From contig CAVSNU010000003.1 of NCBI GenBank assembly GCA_963729445.1, positions 558,001-622,000 of the forward strand: DNA of 64,000 bases, read 5' to 3'. A model generated the notes under the pieces. The model worked only from the letters and a program-made list of their open reading frames with translations, made no database searches and had not been told where the DNA came from. Below are positions 42,829 through 51,535 of this stretch, piece by piece. The stretch is from JACCZH01 sp963729445 (GTDB lineage Bacteria; Chloroflexota; Chloroflexia; Thermomicrobiales; CFX8). The number at the start of each line of letters is the position of its first letter. The stretch's first letter is position 1. A program made the translations under genes and the position numbers.

Positions 42829-43965
42829 CTAAGAGAGCACTTCGACATTGGAAACGGGAACATCGTGCAGCTCACCGTTGGCGAGCTGCACGGCTACATA
42901 CTCACGCTGGATGCCGTTCGAGAGCGCCCGCGCCAGCGGCTCGGCAGCAACGGTGCCAATTGCACCCAACCGTGACGCGTCAACCACCCGAACGCTGCGC
43001 CCGGGAGTGAGCTGGCACGAGACGGTGCCGGTGTCCCCAGCCTGGTCGCCCCGGATGTAGATCTCTGGGCGCGCCAGCCGCTCGCCTACCGAGGTCTGTC
43101 CATGCATCGAGACGGCGGATCCGGCTTTGGAAGCCAGGAAATGAAAGATTGGCTCCGCCATCTGGTGCCGGCCAAACCCCTCAGTCACAAGAATCACGAA
43201 CGCTGACTCGCCAGTCTTGTTGGCGAACAACGCTCCGTCTGATGCCCAGAACGCCCCGGCGTCATCGTCCGCCGAGGATGAATAGAACCGGCGTACATCA
43301 GCCTCCGAGATGCTGCCGACGATCACTCCGGCGACGCCGATATCCCGCAGCCGATTGAGGGCGGGTACGCCGATCGTCATGCCGGCGAGGACAATGGCTC
43401 CATGCCAGTCCGTGTTGACTTGATCCGCCGTGAGCTCGCGGTCGTGCCGGTCTATTCCTACGGTCAAGGTTCCGGTCGTCTCACCGCCGAAGCCAACGAT
43501 GCCGTACACGCGCGACCCGGCAGTCCGAATCACCACCCCGCGGTCCGAATGGATGCTGTCAACTTCACCGCTCACCAGCGCCCTGAGCTCACGTGGTCCC
43601 GTCGACGCCGTCAACGTCACCGTGCCTTCACTGTCGTCAACGTGGACAATTGTTCCGGTAGCCGGCGAGCGAACGGCGGCAGTCCGCAGACCACGGCGGA
43701 CGCGGGCGATCGTTTCGCCCTCGTTCACTGCGGAGCCAATAGACTTGGCCAGGTACTTCTTCAGACTATCGTTGGGAACTCCAAGCTCGTTGGCGAGATA
43801 GAGCGTAAACGACTTCTCGATGTTGCCCGTGCGGGCGACCAGCGTGTCCGGGTTCACGCGGTCGCCCACGCCTACTTCAACATGCCCCGGCCGGTCGAGC
43901 TGGCGATCGATCAGGAAGGAACCTCCATCGACAACGACCGGTTCCAACGTTGGGAAGCTCGTCAC
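42829..43965 (-). CDS. Sandwich-domain protein paired with MutL-like protein
   Basis: A 378-residue protein without a confident family name. Two segments (residues 1-75 and about 76-150) resemble barrel-sandwich hybrid (RnfC/biotinyl-like) folds, as in VEVGVGDRVNPDTLVAR and PATGTIVHVDDSEGTV. The middle and C-terminal parts have KOW/SH3-like stretches such as VRVVDASRLGAIGTV. It overlaps the MutL-like gene by 4 bp, so the products are made together. A role in a membrane or carrier complex is possible, but I see no cofactor lysine. Confidence 0.6.
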   Translation of the reverse strand: MTSFPTLEPVVVDGGSFLIDRQLDRPGHVEVGVGDRVNPDTLVARTGNIEKSFTLYLANELGVPNDSLKKYLAKSIGSAVNEGETIARVRRGLRTAAVRSPATGTIVHVDDSEGTVTLTASTGPRELRALVSGEVDSIHSDRGVVIRTAGSRVYGIVGFGGETTGTLTVGIDRHDRELTADQVNTDWHGAIVLAGMTIGVPALNRLRDIGVAGVIVGSISEADVRRFYSSSADDDAGAFWASDGALFANKTGESAFVILVTEGFGRHQMAEPIFHFLASKAGSAVSMHGQTSVGERLARPEIYIRGDQAGDTGTVSCQLTPGRSVRVVDASRLGAIGTVAAEPLARALSNGIQREYVAVQLANGELHDVPVSNVEVLS

Positions 43966-45740
43966 CCTGCGATCTCCTTCGCTTTCAGGTCGCTCAACCA
44001 GTTCGACATGCGCGCGTTCTGGGTGGACGCGTCGTTCGATCCGTCGACCGATGCCCCACGCGCGTCGATCACGATACCTAGCTCGCCTCCGCGTAGCCGC
44101 ACGCTCCGGCCGAAGACGACCTCTTCGCCCGCTTCGGATCCTGCGATCGAGACGGAGGGCTCGCAGGTGATCGTCACGGACGCGTTCTCGTCCGCTCCAA
44201 GATCCAGCTGATGCACGCTGCCTATCGGAACGGAGAACTGGCGGGTGTCGCCACCCTCGATTTCGATGGTCCCGCGTAGCGCAAGATCGCCTTCACGCCC
44301 CTCACCCCCAACGACGATGACCGTCGCTAACGGAAGCAGCATATCGCGCTCAACAACATCAGCCGCCAGAGCGGGTGATAGCTCGCCGATTGCCCCCGCA
44401 GCGTGGAACATGCCGTCGACATCGAGCGCCACTTCAACGACACCCTGCGCCGGCTTCGGCCCCAACGCATTCAGCAACGACAGTAGCGCCAGACCCGGAG
44501 AATCCCAGCTGGCGAACAGTGCTCCGCCAACGATCAAATCGTGGTGTTGCCGCTCAACTGGAGCCAGGTCGCTCCAGACCGACCGAAGCTCTTCGATCAC
44601 GACCGCTGACTCAATCAAACGGTCCCGCGACGTGTCGCTCACTGTCGACGGACGCAGCGCTCGATTCAGGATCCAGTGGTTGAGCTCTTCCTCAGACATG
44701 GAAAATGGAAGCCAGCGCAGGATCCCTCGCGCGTCTCCGTGCAGCACGGACCGGATATTGGCATGTGCGTCGAGGTCCGGTCGAATGCCGATCAGACTTG
44801 AGTCCGGGCTGGCCGAATGGACAATGGTCCCATCCCCCACCGACACCGCCGTGACCGTCTGGTCGCGCCTGCGTGCCAGAAACTGGGTGACAAGATCGCC
44901 GGCTCGTGCTCGCCCCACGAACGTCACGGGCTGTGCCAACGACAACACCGAGCGCGGATCGAATCGCGCGTCGTAGAGGGAATGCAACTCCATCTCGATC
45001 GCCGCGCCAATATCAGCTGGGGTGAACTCGCCCGGGTCAATGCCACGCAGGTCGGCATCCTCGCCCATCGTCTGGGCGGCCTGCTGCTGGTACTGGTCGC
45101 GCGCGACGATAATGATCTGGTTAATGACACCTTCAGCTGTCAGGCTGCTCAACGTTCCGACGGCGGTCGCCCACTCTGCCTGGACGTTGTCGCCATCGAG
45201 AATCACCACCGCGTCGGGTTGAAAGGCACGAATAGCGCCCTCGAGCATGGTCCCGGATAACGCGCCGTCGTCCGTTCGAACGTCACGATCGAACACCTCA
45301 ACAATGGAGATTGTGCGCCGTGCCGCGGCGACCAGACTACGCGTCAGCGAGGTGTTGCCGATGGGAATAAAAGCCAGTTTGACGGGTGACACCGGCTGCC
45401 CGGTCAATGCGATGAACTCAACTCCAACATGGCCTTGCCGGGGCGTCTGGACACCGTAGTCACCCACGAGCGTCATGCCCGTATCTTCCTCCACGGCCCG
45501 GATCACCTGGCGAATCGCAGCCGATGGGTCTGCGATCGGTGGCAATACCGTGGACACCGCTTCACTGGCGGTCACGAAGCGTCCGTGGCCGCCAACCGTA
45601 TCAAACAGCACCGCCCGCACTGTGTGGCGATCGATATCAATAACGAGCCCCGAACCCAGCGTTGTCGCCCCCTCCTCGGAACTGTCAGCCGCCGAACGAT
45701 CAACTGTCCCGCTAACTTCCGCGTTTCGATACGACACCAC
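43962..45740 (-). CDS. MutL-like (glutamate-mutase L family) ASKHA-fold protein
   Basis: A 592-residue protein resembling the MutL family, named for a gene found near glutamate mutase. It has an actin-like N-terminal phosphate loop region (LVIDIDRHTVRAVLFD), IGNTSLTRSLVAAARRT, and further ASKHA-like segments such as AVSVGDGTIVHSA and DLIVGGALFASW. No glutamate mutase subunit occurs here, so the name should not be read as function; activation or ATP-dependent conformational control of a partner is inferred. It is the middle gene of three on the minus strand, with a 4-bp overlap to the next. Confidence 0.7.
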   Translation of the reverse strand: MVSYRNAEVSGTVDRSAADSSEEGATTLGSGLVIDIDRHTVRAVLFDTVGGHGRFVTASEAVSTVLPPIADPSAAIRQVIRAVEEDTGMTLVGDYGVQTPRQGHVGVEFIALTGQPVSPVKLAFIPIGNTSLTRSLVAAARRTISIVEVFDRDVRTDDGALSGTMLEGAIRAFQPDAVVILDGDNVQAEWATAVGTLSSLTAEGVINQIIIVARDQYQQQAAQTMGEDADLRGIDPGEFTPADIGAAIEMELHSLYDARFDPRSVLSLAQPVTFVGRARAGDLVTQFLARRRDQTVTAVSVGDGTIVHSASPDSSLIGIRPDLDAHANIRSVLHGDARGILRWLPFSMSEEELNHWILNRALRPSTVSDTSRDRLIESAVVIEELRSVWSDLAPVERQHHDLIVGGALFASWDSPGLALLSLLNALGPKPAQGVVEVALDVDGMFHAAGAIGELSPALAADVVERDMLLPLATVIVVGGEGREGDLALRGTIEIEGGDTRQFSVPIGSVHQLDLGADENASVTITCEPSVSIAGSEAGEEVVFGRSVRLRGGELGIVIDARGASVDGSNDASTQNARMSNWLSDLKAKEIAG

Positions 45741-45788
45741 GTCGCCCCCTTATGCAGACTGGAAAATGGACGGCCGGATATATCAGGA

Positions 45789-46679
45789 CTATCCGAGGAA
45801 CGTATATGACACGATTGCGAGCAACACCACGACGAGGAGCGCCAACAGCAGCAGCCGAAGCGGGTTGCCCGGCTTCGTCTCTGCAATCTCAGCAGCCGTT
45901 CCGGAGGTCGGCGTCGCAGCCGTCGTGACTGCTGCCTGCGCTCCCTCACGAGCTGCTCCACGTGTGTTCGCAACCTGCGCGTCGTCAATCTCGTGCGTCG
46001 CAGTCGCGATGTCATATGTGGCTGTGCCACCGTTCGATGCCAGGAGTGCGAAGAGCGTACGGCCTGGACCGAGCACCTGGCGATCCTGTGCCGAGAGCCA
46101 GACATTCTCGACTGGCGGAACACGCGTCAACGTGGAACTGGTTGGTGTTGCGCTGTGCTGTGTCAGCCCAGATGCGGTGGACACACTGGAGCCGGGAGTG
46201 GCTGTCGCCTCGTTGGAGAATGCCCGGAGCCAGTCCGGCAGGTCGTCCTCACTTATGAACGAATCCGTCACGTGCTCGCCTGGATCGACGAAACTCTCGA
46301 AATCACTGAAGGCGTGGACCGGGGTAACCTGCTCGGTGTGGAATGGTTCGGCACGCAGCCAATCCGGTAACGCTGGCACAGGATTGGCGTGCTCGTCCGC
46401 CGGCACCGGTATTGCAACGTCTCCAGCGTCCTGTGACTGCGCGCCTTCGGCGGGTTCGTCGGTGACGTCAACCGTGGCAGCAAATGTCTGTAGCCAGGCA
46501 GGCATCTCAGCCAGCCGGTCGGCCGGGCGCTCATTCTCGACGAAACTCGGGCCAGTTTCGAAGACTGTCTCATCCGCCGTCATCTGGCCCTCCTTGTGGT
46601 GCGATGGTGTATCGGTAGCGTAAGTCGCATCGTCCTCCGTGGAAACTGTAAAGTCTCGAACTGAATCCCGTTCCGTCAC
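45789..46679 (-). CDS. PDWLR-repeat protein with C-terminal membrane anchor
   Basis: A 296-residue, acidic, low-complexity protein. Three short motifs repeat: MPAWLQTFA, LPDWLRAEP and LPDWLRAFS, separated by disordered Thr/Ser/Glu-rich linkers. A compact domain (VWLSAQDRQVLGPGRTLFALLASN) and a single C-terminal TM (about 273-294, LRLLLLALLVVVLLAIVSY) follow. The large part is predicted cytoplasmic, anchored by a tail. It is 48 nt upstream of the MutL-like gene and likely its operon partner. Function unknown. Confidence 0.65.
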   Translation of the reverse strand: MTERDSVRDFTVSTEDDATYATDTPSHHKEGQMTADETVFETGPSFVENERPADRLAEMPAWLQTFAATVDVTDEPAEGAQSQDAGDVAIPVPADEHANPVPALPDWLRAEPFHTEQVTPVHAFSDFESFVDPGEHVTDSFISEDDLPDWLRAFSNEATATPGSSVSTASGLTQHSATPTSSTLTRVPPVENVWLSAQDRQVLGPGRTLFALLASNGGTATYDIATATHEIDDAQVANTRGAAREGAQAAVTTAATPTSGTAAEIAETKPGNPLRLLLLALLVVVLLAIVSYTFLG

Positions 46680-46858
46680 AGCTTCCTCCAGCGATCGCAG
46701 ACTAACGCAGCAGGGTATCTCTCAACCGATATTGTTCCCGTTAGGCGAACTACTTCGTTGATGCTGGCACTATAACATAGCCATTTTCCTGAACCCGTAG
46801 CCCAGAAGTCGCACTTTGAATGTGTCAACGTGGACCGTTGTCTAACGCCCAGACTGGC

Positions 46859-47311
46859 TCATCTTCGCAGTTCCTCAGTATCCATCCAGATGGTCACAGG
46901 ACCGTCGTTCACCAGGCTGACGGCCATCTCCGCACCGAAGCATCCGGATTCGACCCTGAGGCCTGTTGAGCGCAGCTCCGCGATCAACGCTTCGACAAGC
47001 GGCTCGGCAAGCTCGGGCGCGGCTGCGCCGATAAAGGATGGCCGGCGTCCCTTGCGCACGTTGGCGTGCAGGGTGAACTGCGAAACCACGAGCATCTCGT
47101 ATCCACCGTCCAGCGCGGAGCGGTTCATCTTGCCCTCATCGTCGGCAAAGATGCGCAGATTCGCGATCTTTTCGGCCAGGTACTTCACGTCGTCCGGGGT
47201 GTCCTCTGGAGCCGCGCCGACGAGCAGAAGCAACCCTCGCCCAATCTGACCGACGCACTCGCCACGAACATCCACCCGAGCCTCGCTCACCCGCTGCAGT
47301 AAGACTCTCAT
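46859..47311 (-). CDS. dtd: D-aminoacyl-tRNA deacylase
   Basis: Removes D-amino acids (and glycine) from mischarged tRNAs. 150 residues from ATG 47311, the family length; the longer frame upstream lies inside ispF. Key motifs are SQFTLHANVRKGRRPSF (SQFTL) and NDGPVTIWMD (the chirality-proofreading GP motif). It overlaps ispF by 4 bp and ends the ispD cluster. Confidence 0.94.
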   Translation of the reverse strand: MRVLLQRVSEARVDVRGECVGQIGRGLLLLVGAAPEDTPDDVKYLAEKIANLRIFADDEGKMNRSALDGGYEMLVVSQFTLHANVRKGRRPSFIGAAAPELAEPLVEALIAELRSTGLRVESGCFGAEMAVSLVNDGPVTIWMDTEELRR

Positions 47312-47784
47312 CCCCGCTCCTCTAATAGCACTGTTGCCAGGGCTGCCAGCCCTTCGGCGCGGCCGAGCGCACCCAGCCTCTCGTTCGTGGTCGCTTTGAT
47401 GTTCGCGCAATCCAGAGCGATGCCTAGCAGACGGGCCAGGCTCTCGCGCATCTCCAGTCTCTTCGGTGCAATGCGCGGCTGCTCCCCCACGAGCGTGACA
47501 TCTACATTCGCGACGCTGAAGCGGTCGTCGATCATCGCCACCACCGTGCGCAGGAGCTCCCTGCTGTCCGCGTCGCGCCAGCGCTCGTCAGATGGAGGGA
47601 AATGGTCGCCGATATCGCCGAGAGCGGCTGCACCCAGGAGCGCGTCGGCCACGGCGTGCAGGATGACATCGGCGTCGGAGTGACCTTCGAGGCCGAAATC
47701 ACTGTCGAATGTCACACCGGCGAGGATGAGCGGACGACCTGGCACAAAACGGTGTATGTCATACCCAAGTCCGACACGTGTCAT
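47308..47784 (-). CDS. ispF: 2-C-methyl-D-erythritol 2,4-cyclodiphosphate synthase
   Basis: Fifth step of the MEP isoprenoid pathway, releasing CMP to form the cyclic diphosphate. 158 residues with the zinc site GYDIHRF (D9, H11) and GHSDADV, then DIGDHFPPSDERW and the C-terminal KATTNE(R/G)LG. 4-bp overlaps with ispD and dtd show translational coupling. Confidence 0.96.
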   Translation of the reverse strand: MTRVGLGYDIHRFVPGRPLILAGVTFDSDFGLEGHSDADVILHAVADALLGAAALGDIGDHFPPSDERWRDADSRELLRTVVAMIDDRFSVANVDVTLVGEQPRIAPKRLEMRESLARLLGIALDCANIKATTNERLGALGRAEGLAALATVLLEERG

Positions 47785-48470
47785 TGCTGCCGCCTGTGGA
47801 GGATGGCCTCGGCGAGCGCAAGGTCGGTGGGCCAGGTGAGCTTGATGTTGTCAGGGCACCCCTCCACCGTCACCACACGAAAACCGGCCGCCAACAGCGC
47901 CCCGCTCTCATCCGTATGCGTCTGTTGCGTGTCCAGCGCCGCCTCCAACCAATCGCGGCGCGCCACTTGGGGCGTTTGCACGGCACCAAGCTGTTCCCGG
48001 GGTTCGATGCCTGTCACCTGTCTGTCCCGATCAACCCGTACCAGTGTGTCCTGTACCGGCACCAGCGGCACCGCTGCCCCATGCACCCGGGCTGCTGCGA
48101 TCACCCGCCGTGCCAGCGCGAGACTGGCGAGGGGCCGCCCGGCATCATGCACTGCTACCAAATCAACCTCCGAATGCAATGCCCGAAGTCCGGCGCGCAC
48201 GGAATCACTCCTCGTGTCACCTCCGAGGCAGACACCAATATGCGCGTACTCTCTGTCGCGAATCAAAGCGCGCCCGGCTTCGATGGTATGGCCGCCCAGT
48301 ACCACCATAATCTGGCGCACCTCGGCCACCGACTGAAATAGTTCGAGTGAGTGTTCGAGAACGGGTCGTCCTGCAAGAGGGCTGAAGACCTTGGCGGCGT
48401 CGCCGAAGCGCTCTCCTGACCCCGCCGCGACAATCACCACCCCCAGCACAACATCCTTCGCCAGCGTCAC
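47781..48470 (-). CDS. ispD: 2-C-methyl-D-erythritol 4-phosphate cytidylyltransferase
   Basis: Third step of the MEP pathway: CTP plus MEP to CDP-ME. 229 residues with the CTP-binding VVIVAAGSGERFG, catalytic Lys in KVFSPLAGRPVLEHSL, VAVHDAGRPL and the C-terminal ALLAAGFRVVTVEGCPDNIKLT. It overlaps ispF by 4 bp and the PIN/TRAM gene by 4 bp; IspD and IspF act two steps apart. Confidence 0.95.
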   Translation of the reverse strand: MTLAKDVVLGVVIVAAGSGERFGDAAKVFSPLAGRPVLEHSLELFQSVAEVRQIMVVLGGHTIEAGRALIRDREYAHIGVCLGGDTRSDSVRAGLRALHSEVDLVAVHDAGRPLASLALARRVIAAARVHGAAVPLVPVQDTLVRVDRDRQVTGIEPREQLGAVQTPQVARRDWLEAALDTQQTHTDESGALLAAGFRVVTVEGCPDNIKLTWPTDLALAEAILHRRQQ

Positions 48471-49540
48471 GCCAGAACTTCATCTCTCAGCGTCGCAAAC
48501 GCCATTCTGCCCGTTCCGGTCTGGAGCGTGCGCGTCACGACGACCCGCACATTGTGGCCCACAAGCTCGAGGCCATCTTCGACGACGATCAGCGTGCCAT
48601 CGTCCAGGAACCCAATTCCCTGGTTGTGCTCGCGACCGGGCTGAACAATCTCCAGAGAGAGCTCCTCACCCGCCACGACCGGCGGACGCAGCGCTTGAGA
48701 AACGGTATTTATGTTAATAGCGTTGATGCCCTGCAACTTCGCGATTCGTTCGAGATTCTGGTCCCCGGTCAGAATGTGATAGCGCGACAACCGGGCCAGA
48801 CGGATAAGTTTGTTGTCTACGTCCTGTTCCTCATCGACCTGGACCTCAAGGATCTCAACCGCGACACGCTCCTCGCGCTGCAGGCGCTCCAGGGCATCCA
48901 TCCCGCGCCGGCCGCGTACTTTGCGAGTGGGATCGTCGGAGTTCGCGATCCCCTGCAGCTCGTGCAGGATGAAACGCGGGACCGCCAGAGGCATCGAGAC
49001 GAGTCCGGTCCGCACCAGATCGACGATGCGGCCGTCGATGATTACGCTGGTATCAAGCAGGATCTTCTCTTCAAGCTTCTCGGAATCGTGACGTCGAAAG
49101 ATCAGCGATGCCAGGTCATTCTTACGTAACACAACAACGAAGACACTCAGCCCGCACGCAGCGATGGCCACAACGAACGGCACCAGCTGCCCCAGGGGGT
49201 TTGGCAGCAGCGAAGAGGGAAACGCAAGCAGGGACGACAGTACGCCGCCCAATACAAGCCCTACCCCGGCGGCAACGATATCGATTGCCGGAATGGCCGC
49301 GAACCGCCGCCGCATCCAGCGAAAGAAACGCACAGTAACGTAGGGCGCGATAATGAAGGCGACGCCGCCAAAACCGGCAGCAAACAGGATCTCTACCAGG
49401 CCGCGCGGCTGCTCTGCGCCAGCCTCCGCTACCCGTGCACCGATCTGCCAACCGAGATAGGCACCCACAACCAGCCCGATATAGCGGGTAACACGATCCC
49501 GGGAGCTCCTTGCTACCTTCCTCTTCCGATCGTTATTCAC
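48467..49540 (-). CDS. Membrane PIN/TRAM domain protein (YacL-like)
   Basis: A 357-residue protein with four N-terminal TM segments (about 15-125), a PIN nuclease-like domain (about 150-265, starting LLDTSVIIDGRI, and with TGDQNLERIAKLQGI) and a C-terminal TRAM domain (about 280-350). Acidic residues expected for PIN metal binding are present. In Firmicutes yacL commonly sits beside ispD/ispF and the same order is seen here (YacL-ispD-ispF-dtd). Role unproven; membrane-linked RNA cleavage is a guess. Confidence 0.9.
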   Translation of the reverse strand: MNNDRKRKVARSSRDRVTRYIGLVVGAYLGWQIGARVAEAGAEQPRGLVEILFAAGFGGVAFIIAPYVTVRFFRWMRRRFAAIPAIDIVAAGVGLVLGGVLSSLLAFPSSLLPNPLGQLVPFVVAIAACGLSVFVVVLRKNDLASLIFRRHDSEKLEEKILLDTSVIIDGRIVDLVRTGLVSMPLAVPRFILHELQGIANSDDPTRKVRGRRGMDALERLQREERVAVEILEVQVDEEQDVDNKLIRLARLSRYHILTGDQNLERIAKLQGINAININTVSQALRPPVVAGEELSLEIVQPGREHNQGIGFLDDGTLIVVEDGLELVGHNVRVVVTRTLQTGTGRMAFATLRDEVLA

Positions 49541-49682
49541 ATTACTTGTCCAACACGCCAGGTTTCGGCAGCACTCGAAGAATGGCCGAGCCGGCCAGCC
49601 GCTGTCGGCTCCGCATACTCATACTGGTATTGTAAGGCTGTTCGTGCTTCACGCTGAGAACCTGTCTTGAAGCTGGTCGGTC

Positions 49683-50549
49683 TTACAGAGCAGATGACGG
49701 CTGCGATCCATCTCCCAGGGCATTCAGGAGCGCATCAACGGAATCCTGTGGAATCGTAACGGACCCCAACTCACGGCCCGCACGTGCGTCTGGACCATGA
49801 TAATCACTTCCTCCCGTGGCAAGTAACCCAAGGTCACGGGCAAATGCGGCCAGTTCGATGCGCTGGTCATGATTGTAGCCACCATAGTAACACTCGATAC
49901 CCGCCAGTCCGGCATCGACAAGCGCCAGAACGTGCTCGCGAAAGTCGGGTACTGAGAACGGGTGGGCTAATACGGCAATCCCTCCCGCGTCGCGCACCAG
50001 CTGGATCGCTTCCGCCGGATCGATCAGCTCCCGAAAGACAAACCCCGGCCTGCCACGGCCCAGGTAACGATCAAACGCCTCGCTCACGCTCTCCACGAGG
50101 CCAACCTCCATAAGCGCTCTGGCAATGTGCGGACGGCCGACCGACTCCTGTCCCGCGAAGCGTTCCAACAGATCCTCTGGCAGATGCACGCCAATCTCCG
50201 AGAGCCTCTCAACAATCCTCGTGGCACGGCTCATACGCGTGTCGCGAAGCTCGGCCAGCCGGGATTGCAGCCGCTCGTGGTGAACATCCACGCCGTATCC
50301 CAGGAGATGGAGCTCTCCGCGTTCAGTGGAGGCTGAGAACTCGATGCCGGGGATAACCCATATTCCCAGGCGACGGCCAGCGGTGACCGCTTCCTGAACG
50401 CCCTGAGTGGTGTCGTGATCGGTTAGCGCCACAACAGTAAGCCCCCGCAGGGCTGACGCTTGCATCAGCTCCACGGGGGCGAGTGTTCCGTCAGAGGCAG
50501 TCGAATGGGTATGAAAATCCGCCAGGTGCGGTCGATCTGCCTGTCTCAC
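49683..50549 (-). CDS. PHP-domain phosphoesterase (YciV/RNase AM-like)
   Basis: A 288-residue PHP-superfamily phosphoesterase. Metal ligands are in DFHTHSTASDG, ALTDHDTTQG, GIEFS, and AHPFS, with GGSDYHG near the C-terminus. Relatives include 3',5'-nucleoside bisphosphate phosphatase and 5'-3' exonuclease trimming RNA. It follows spoVS by 8 nt and rny is upstream, so a link to RNA turnover is attractive but unproven. Confidence 0.9.
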   Translation of the reverse strand: MRQADRPHLADFHTHSTASDGTLAPVELMQASALRGLTVVALTDHDTTQGVQEAVTAGRRLGIWVIPGIEFSASTERGELHLLGYGVDVHHERLQSRLAELRDTRMSRATRIVERLSEIGVHLPEDLLERFAGQESVGRPHIARALMEVGLVESVSEAFDRYLGRGRPGFVFRELIDPAEAIQLVRDAGGIAVLAHPFSVPDFREHVLALVDAGLAGIECYYGGYNHDQRIELAAFARDLGLLATGGSDYHGPDARAGRELGSVTIPQDSVDALLNALGDGSQPSSAL

Positions 50550-50557
50550 GCTTGACG

Positions 50558-51043
50558 TTACCGCGGCTCCACGATGATGCGAATGGCGGTGCGGTCCTCG
50601 TTGTCGATGGTGACATCGATGAACGCCGGCAAGCAGACCGCTTCGATTCCGGTCTCCAGCAGGTAATCGCGCGCGATGGCGACGGCCTTGACGGCCTGGT
50701 TCGTGGCGCCAGCACCAATGGCCTGCACTTCTGCCCGACCACTCTCACGGACGACGCCTGCGATCGCGCCTGCAACCGCGCTCGGTCGCGAGCGAGCAGA
50801 CACCTTCAGGACTTCACCATTGCGATGCTGAACGGCCACGCCATTTGCGTCGCCATTGAGTGAGGTCACCTCGGCGACTTCGGTGTCAGCCTCCAGAACA
50901 GCAGTGGTAGCATCCTCGCTGCCATTCCAGGACATCTCGACGGCATCGTCGGTGTCAACATAGGCATCGTCAGTCGGGGGGAACTTTGCCTCCGGGTCGA
51001 TCTTGATATCTCGTAAGTCCAACTTGCTAAAGAACCGATCCAT
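50558..51043 (-). CDS. SpoVS-domain protein with N-terminal extension
   Basis: A 161-residue protein. Its C-terminal 85 residues match stage V sporulation protein S: LKVSARSRPSAVAGAIAGVV, AEVQAIGAGATNQAVKAVAI and RTAIRIIVEP. The N-terminal about 75 residues are an acidic extension not found in the roughly 86-residue Bacillus protein. SpoVS folds like Alba-type nucleic-acid-binding proteins. It sits between rny and a PHP gene, the same neighbourhood as Firmicute rny-ymdB-spoVS, although no spores need be implied. GGAG lies before ATG 51043. Confidence 0.9.
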   Translation of the reverse strand: MDRFFSKLDLRDIKIDPEAKFPPTDDAYVDTDDAVEMSWNGSEDATTAVLEADTEVAEVTSLNGDANGVAVQHRNGEVLKVSARSRPSAVAGAIAGVVRESGRAEVQAIGAGATNQAVKAVAIARDYLLETGIEAVCLPAFIDVTIDNEDRTAIRIIVEPR

Positions 51044-51484
51044 CCATGTCCTCCATTAAGTGGCAGGGCCACTCAGCCGATGTAAAGAAGTGCGAAAAGC
51101 AGTGTTGTGCTGCAACGCCGATTCGATCCTGCTGGCGACAAACCTCCATAACGTCCTGTGGGTGTGTTGAACACGAAACCGGGTTCGGGCATCACATCCC
51201 TCGCGCGCTCAGGACCACAGAGCCTACTCAGGCACCGCTCGTCCGTATTGAAACGCAACCTGAGTTCGCGATAGCGGCACGTGATTCGGTACGATCGTGT
51301 TCCTTACACCAGAAGAAAATCCACCCCCGGCGCGCTGCGGCTCCTGATTGATGACCAATCTGGGTCCAATCTGCACACCCCTGACACAGACTGACCGCAC
51401 AGCACGCTCCGCGGGTAGTCTTACCATCGACGGCGAATGCTAGTCAACACCCCTCGCTGACTTTCGTTTGCGCAAATAGACAAG

Positions 51485-51514
51485 AACGCCGCGGCACATC
51501 TGCGCCGCGGCGTT
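51485..51514 (-). terminator. Rho-independent terminator of rny
   Basis: Minus-strand hairpin AACGCCGCGGC/GCCGCGGCGTT (11-bp arms, 8-nt loop) followed by CTTGTCT. It lies 22 nt after the rny stop. The remaining 51044-51484 holds nothing I can name except the leader of spoVS. Confidence 0.8.
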
Positions 51515-51535
51515 TCTCATTCTCTGTAGTTGGGG

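Noticed and set aside
43402..44211. A 269-codon plus-strand frame over the MutL-like operon
   Set aside because: Antisense of two coupled genes with better codon use; no ribosome binding site or motif.
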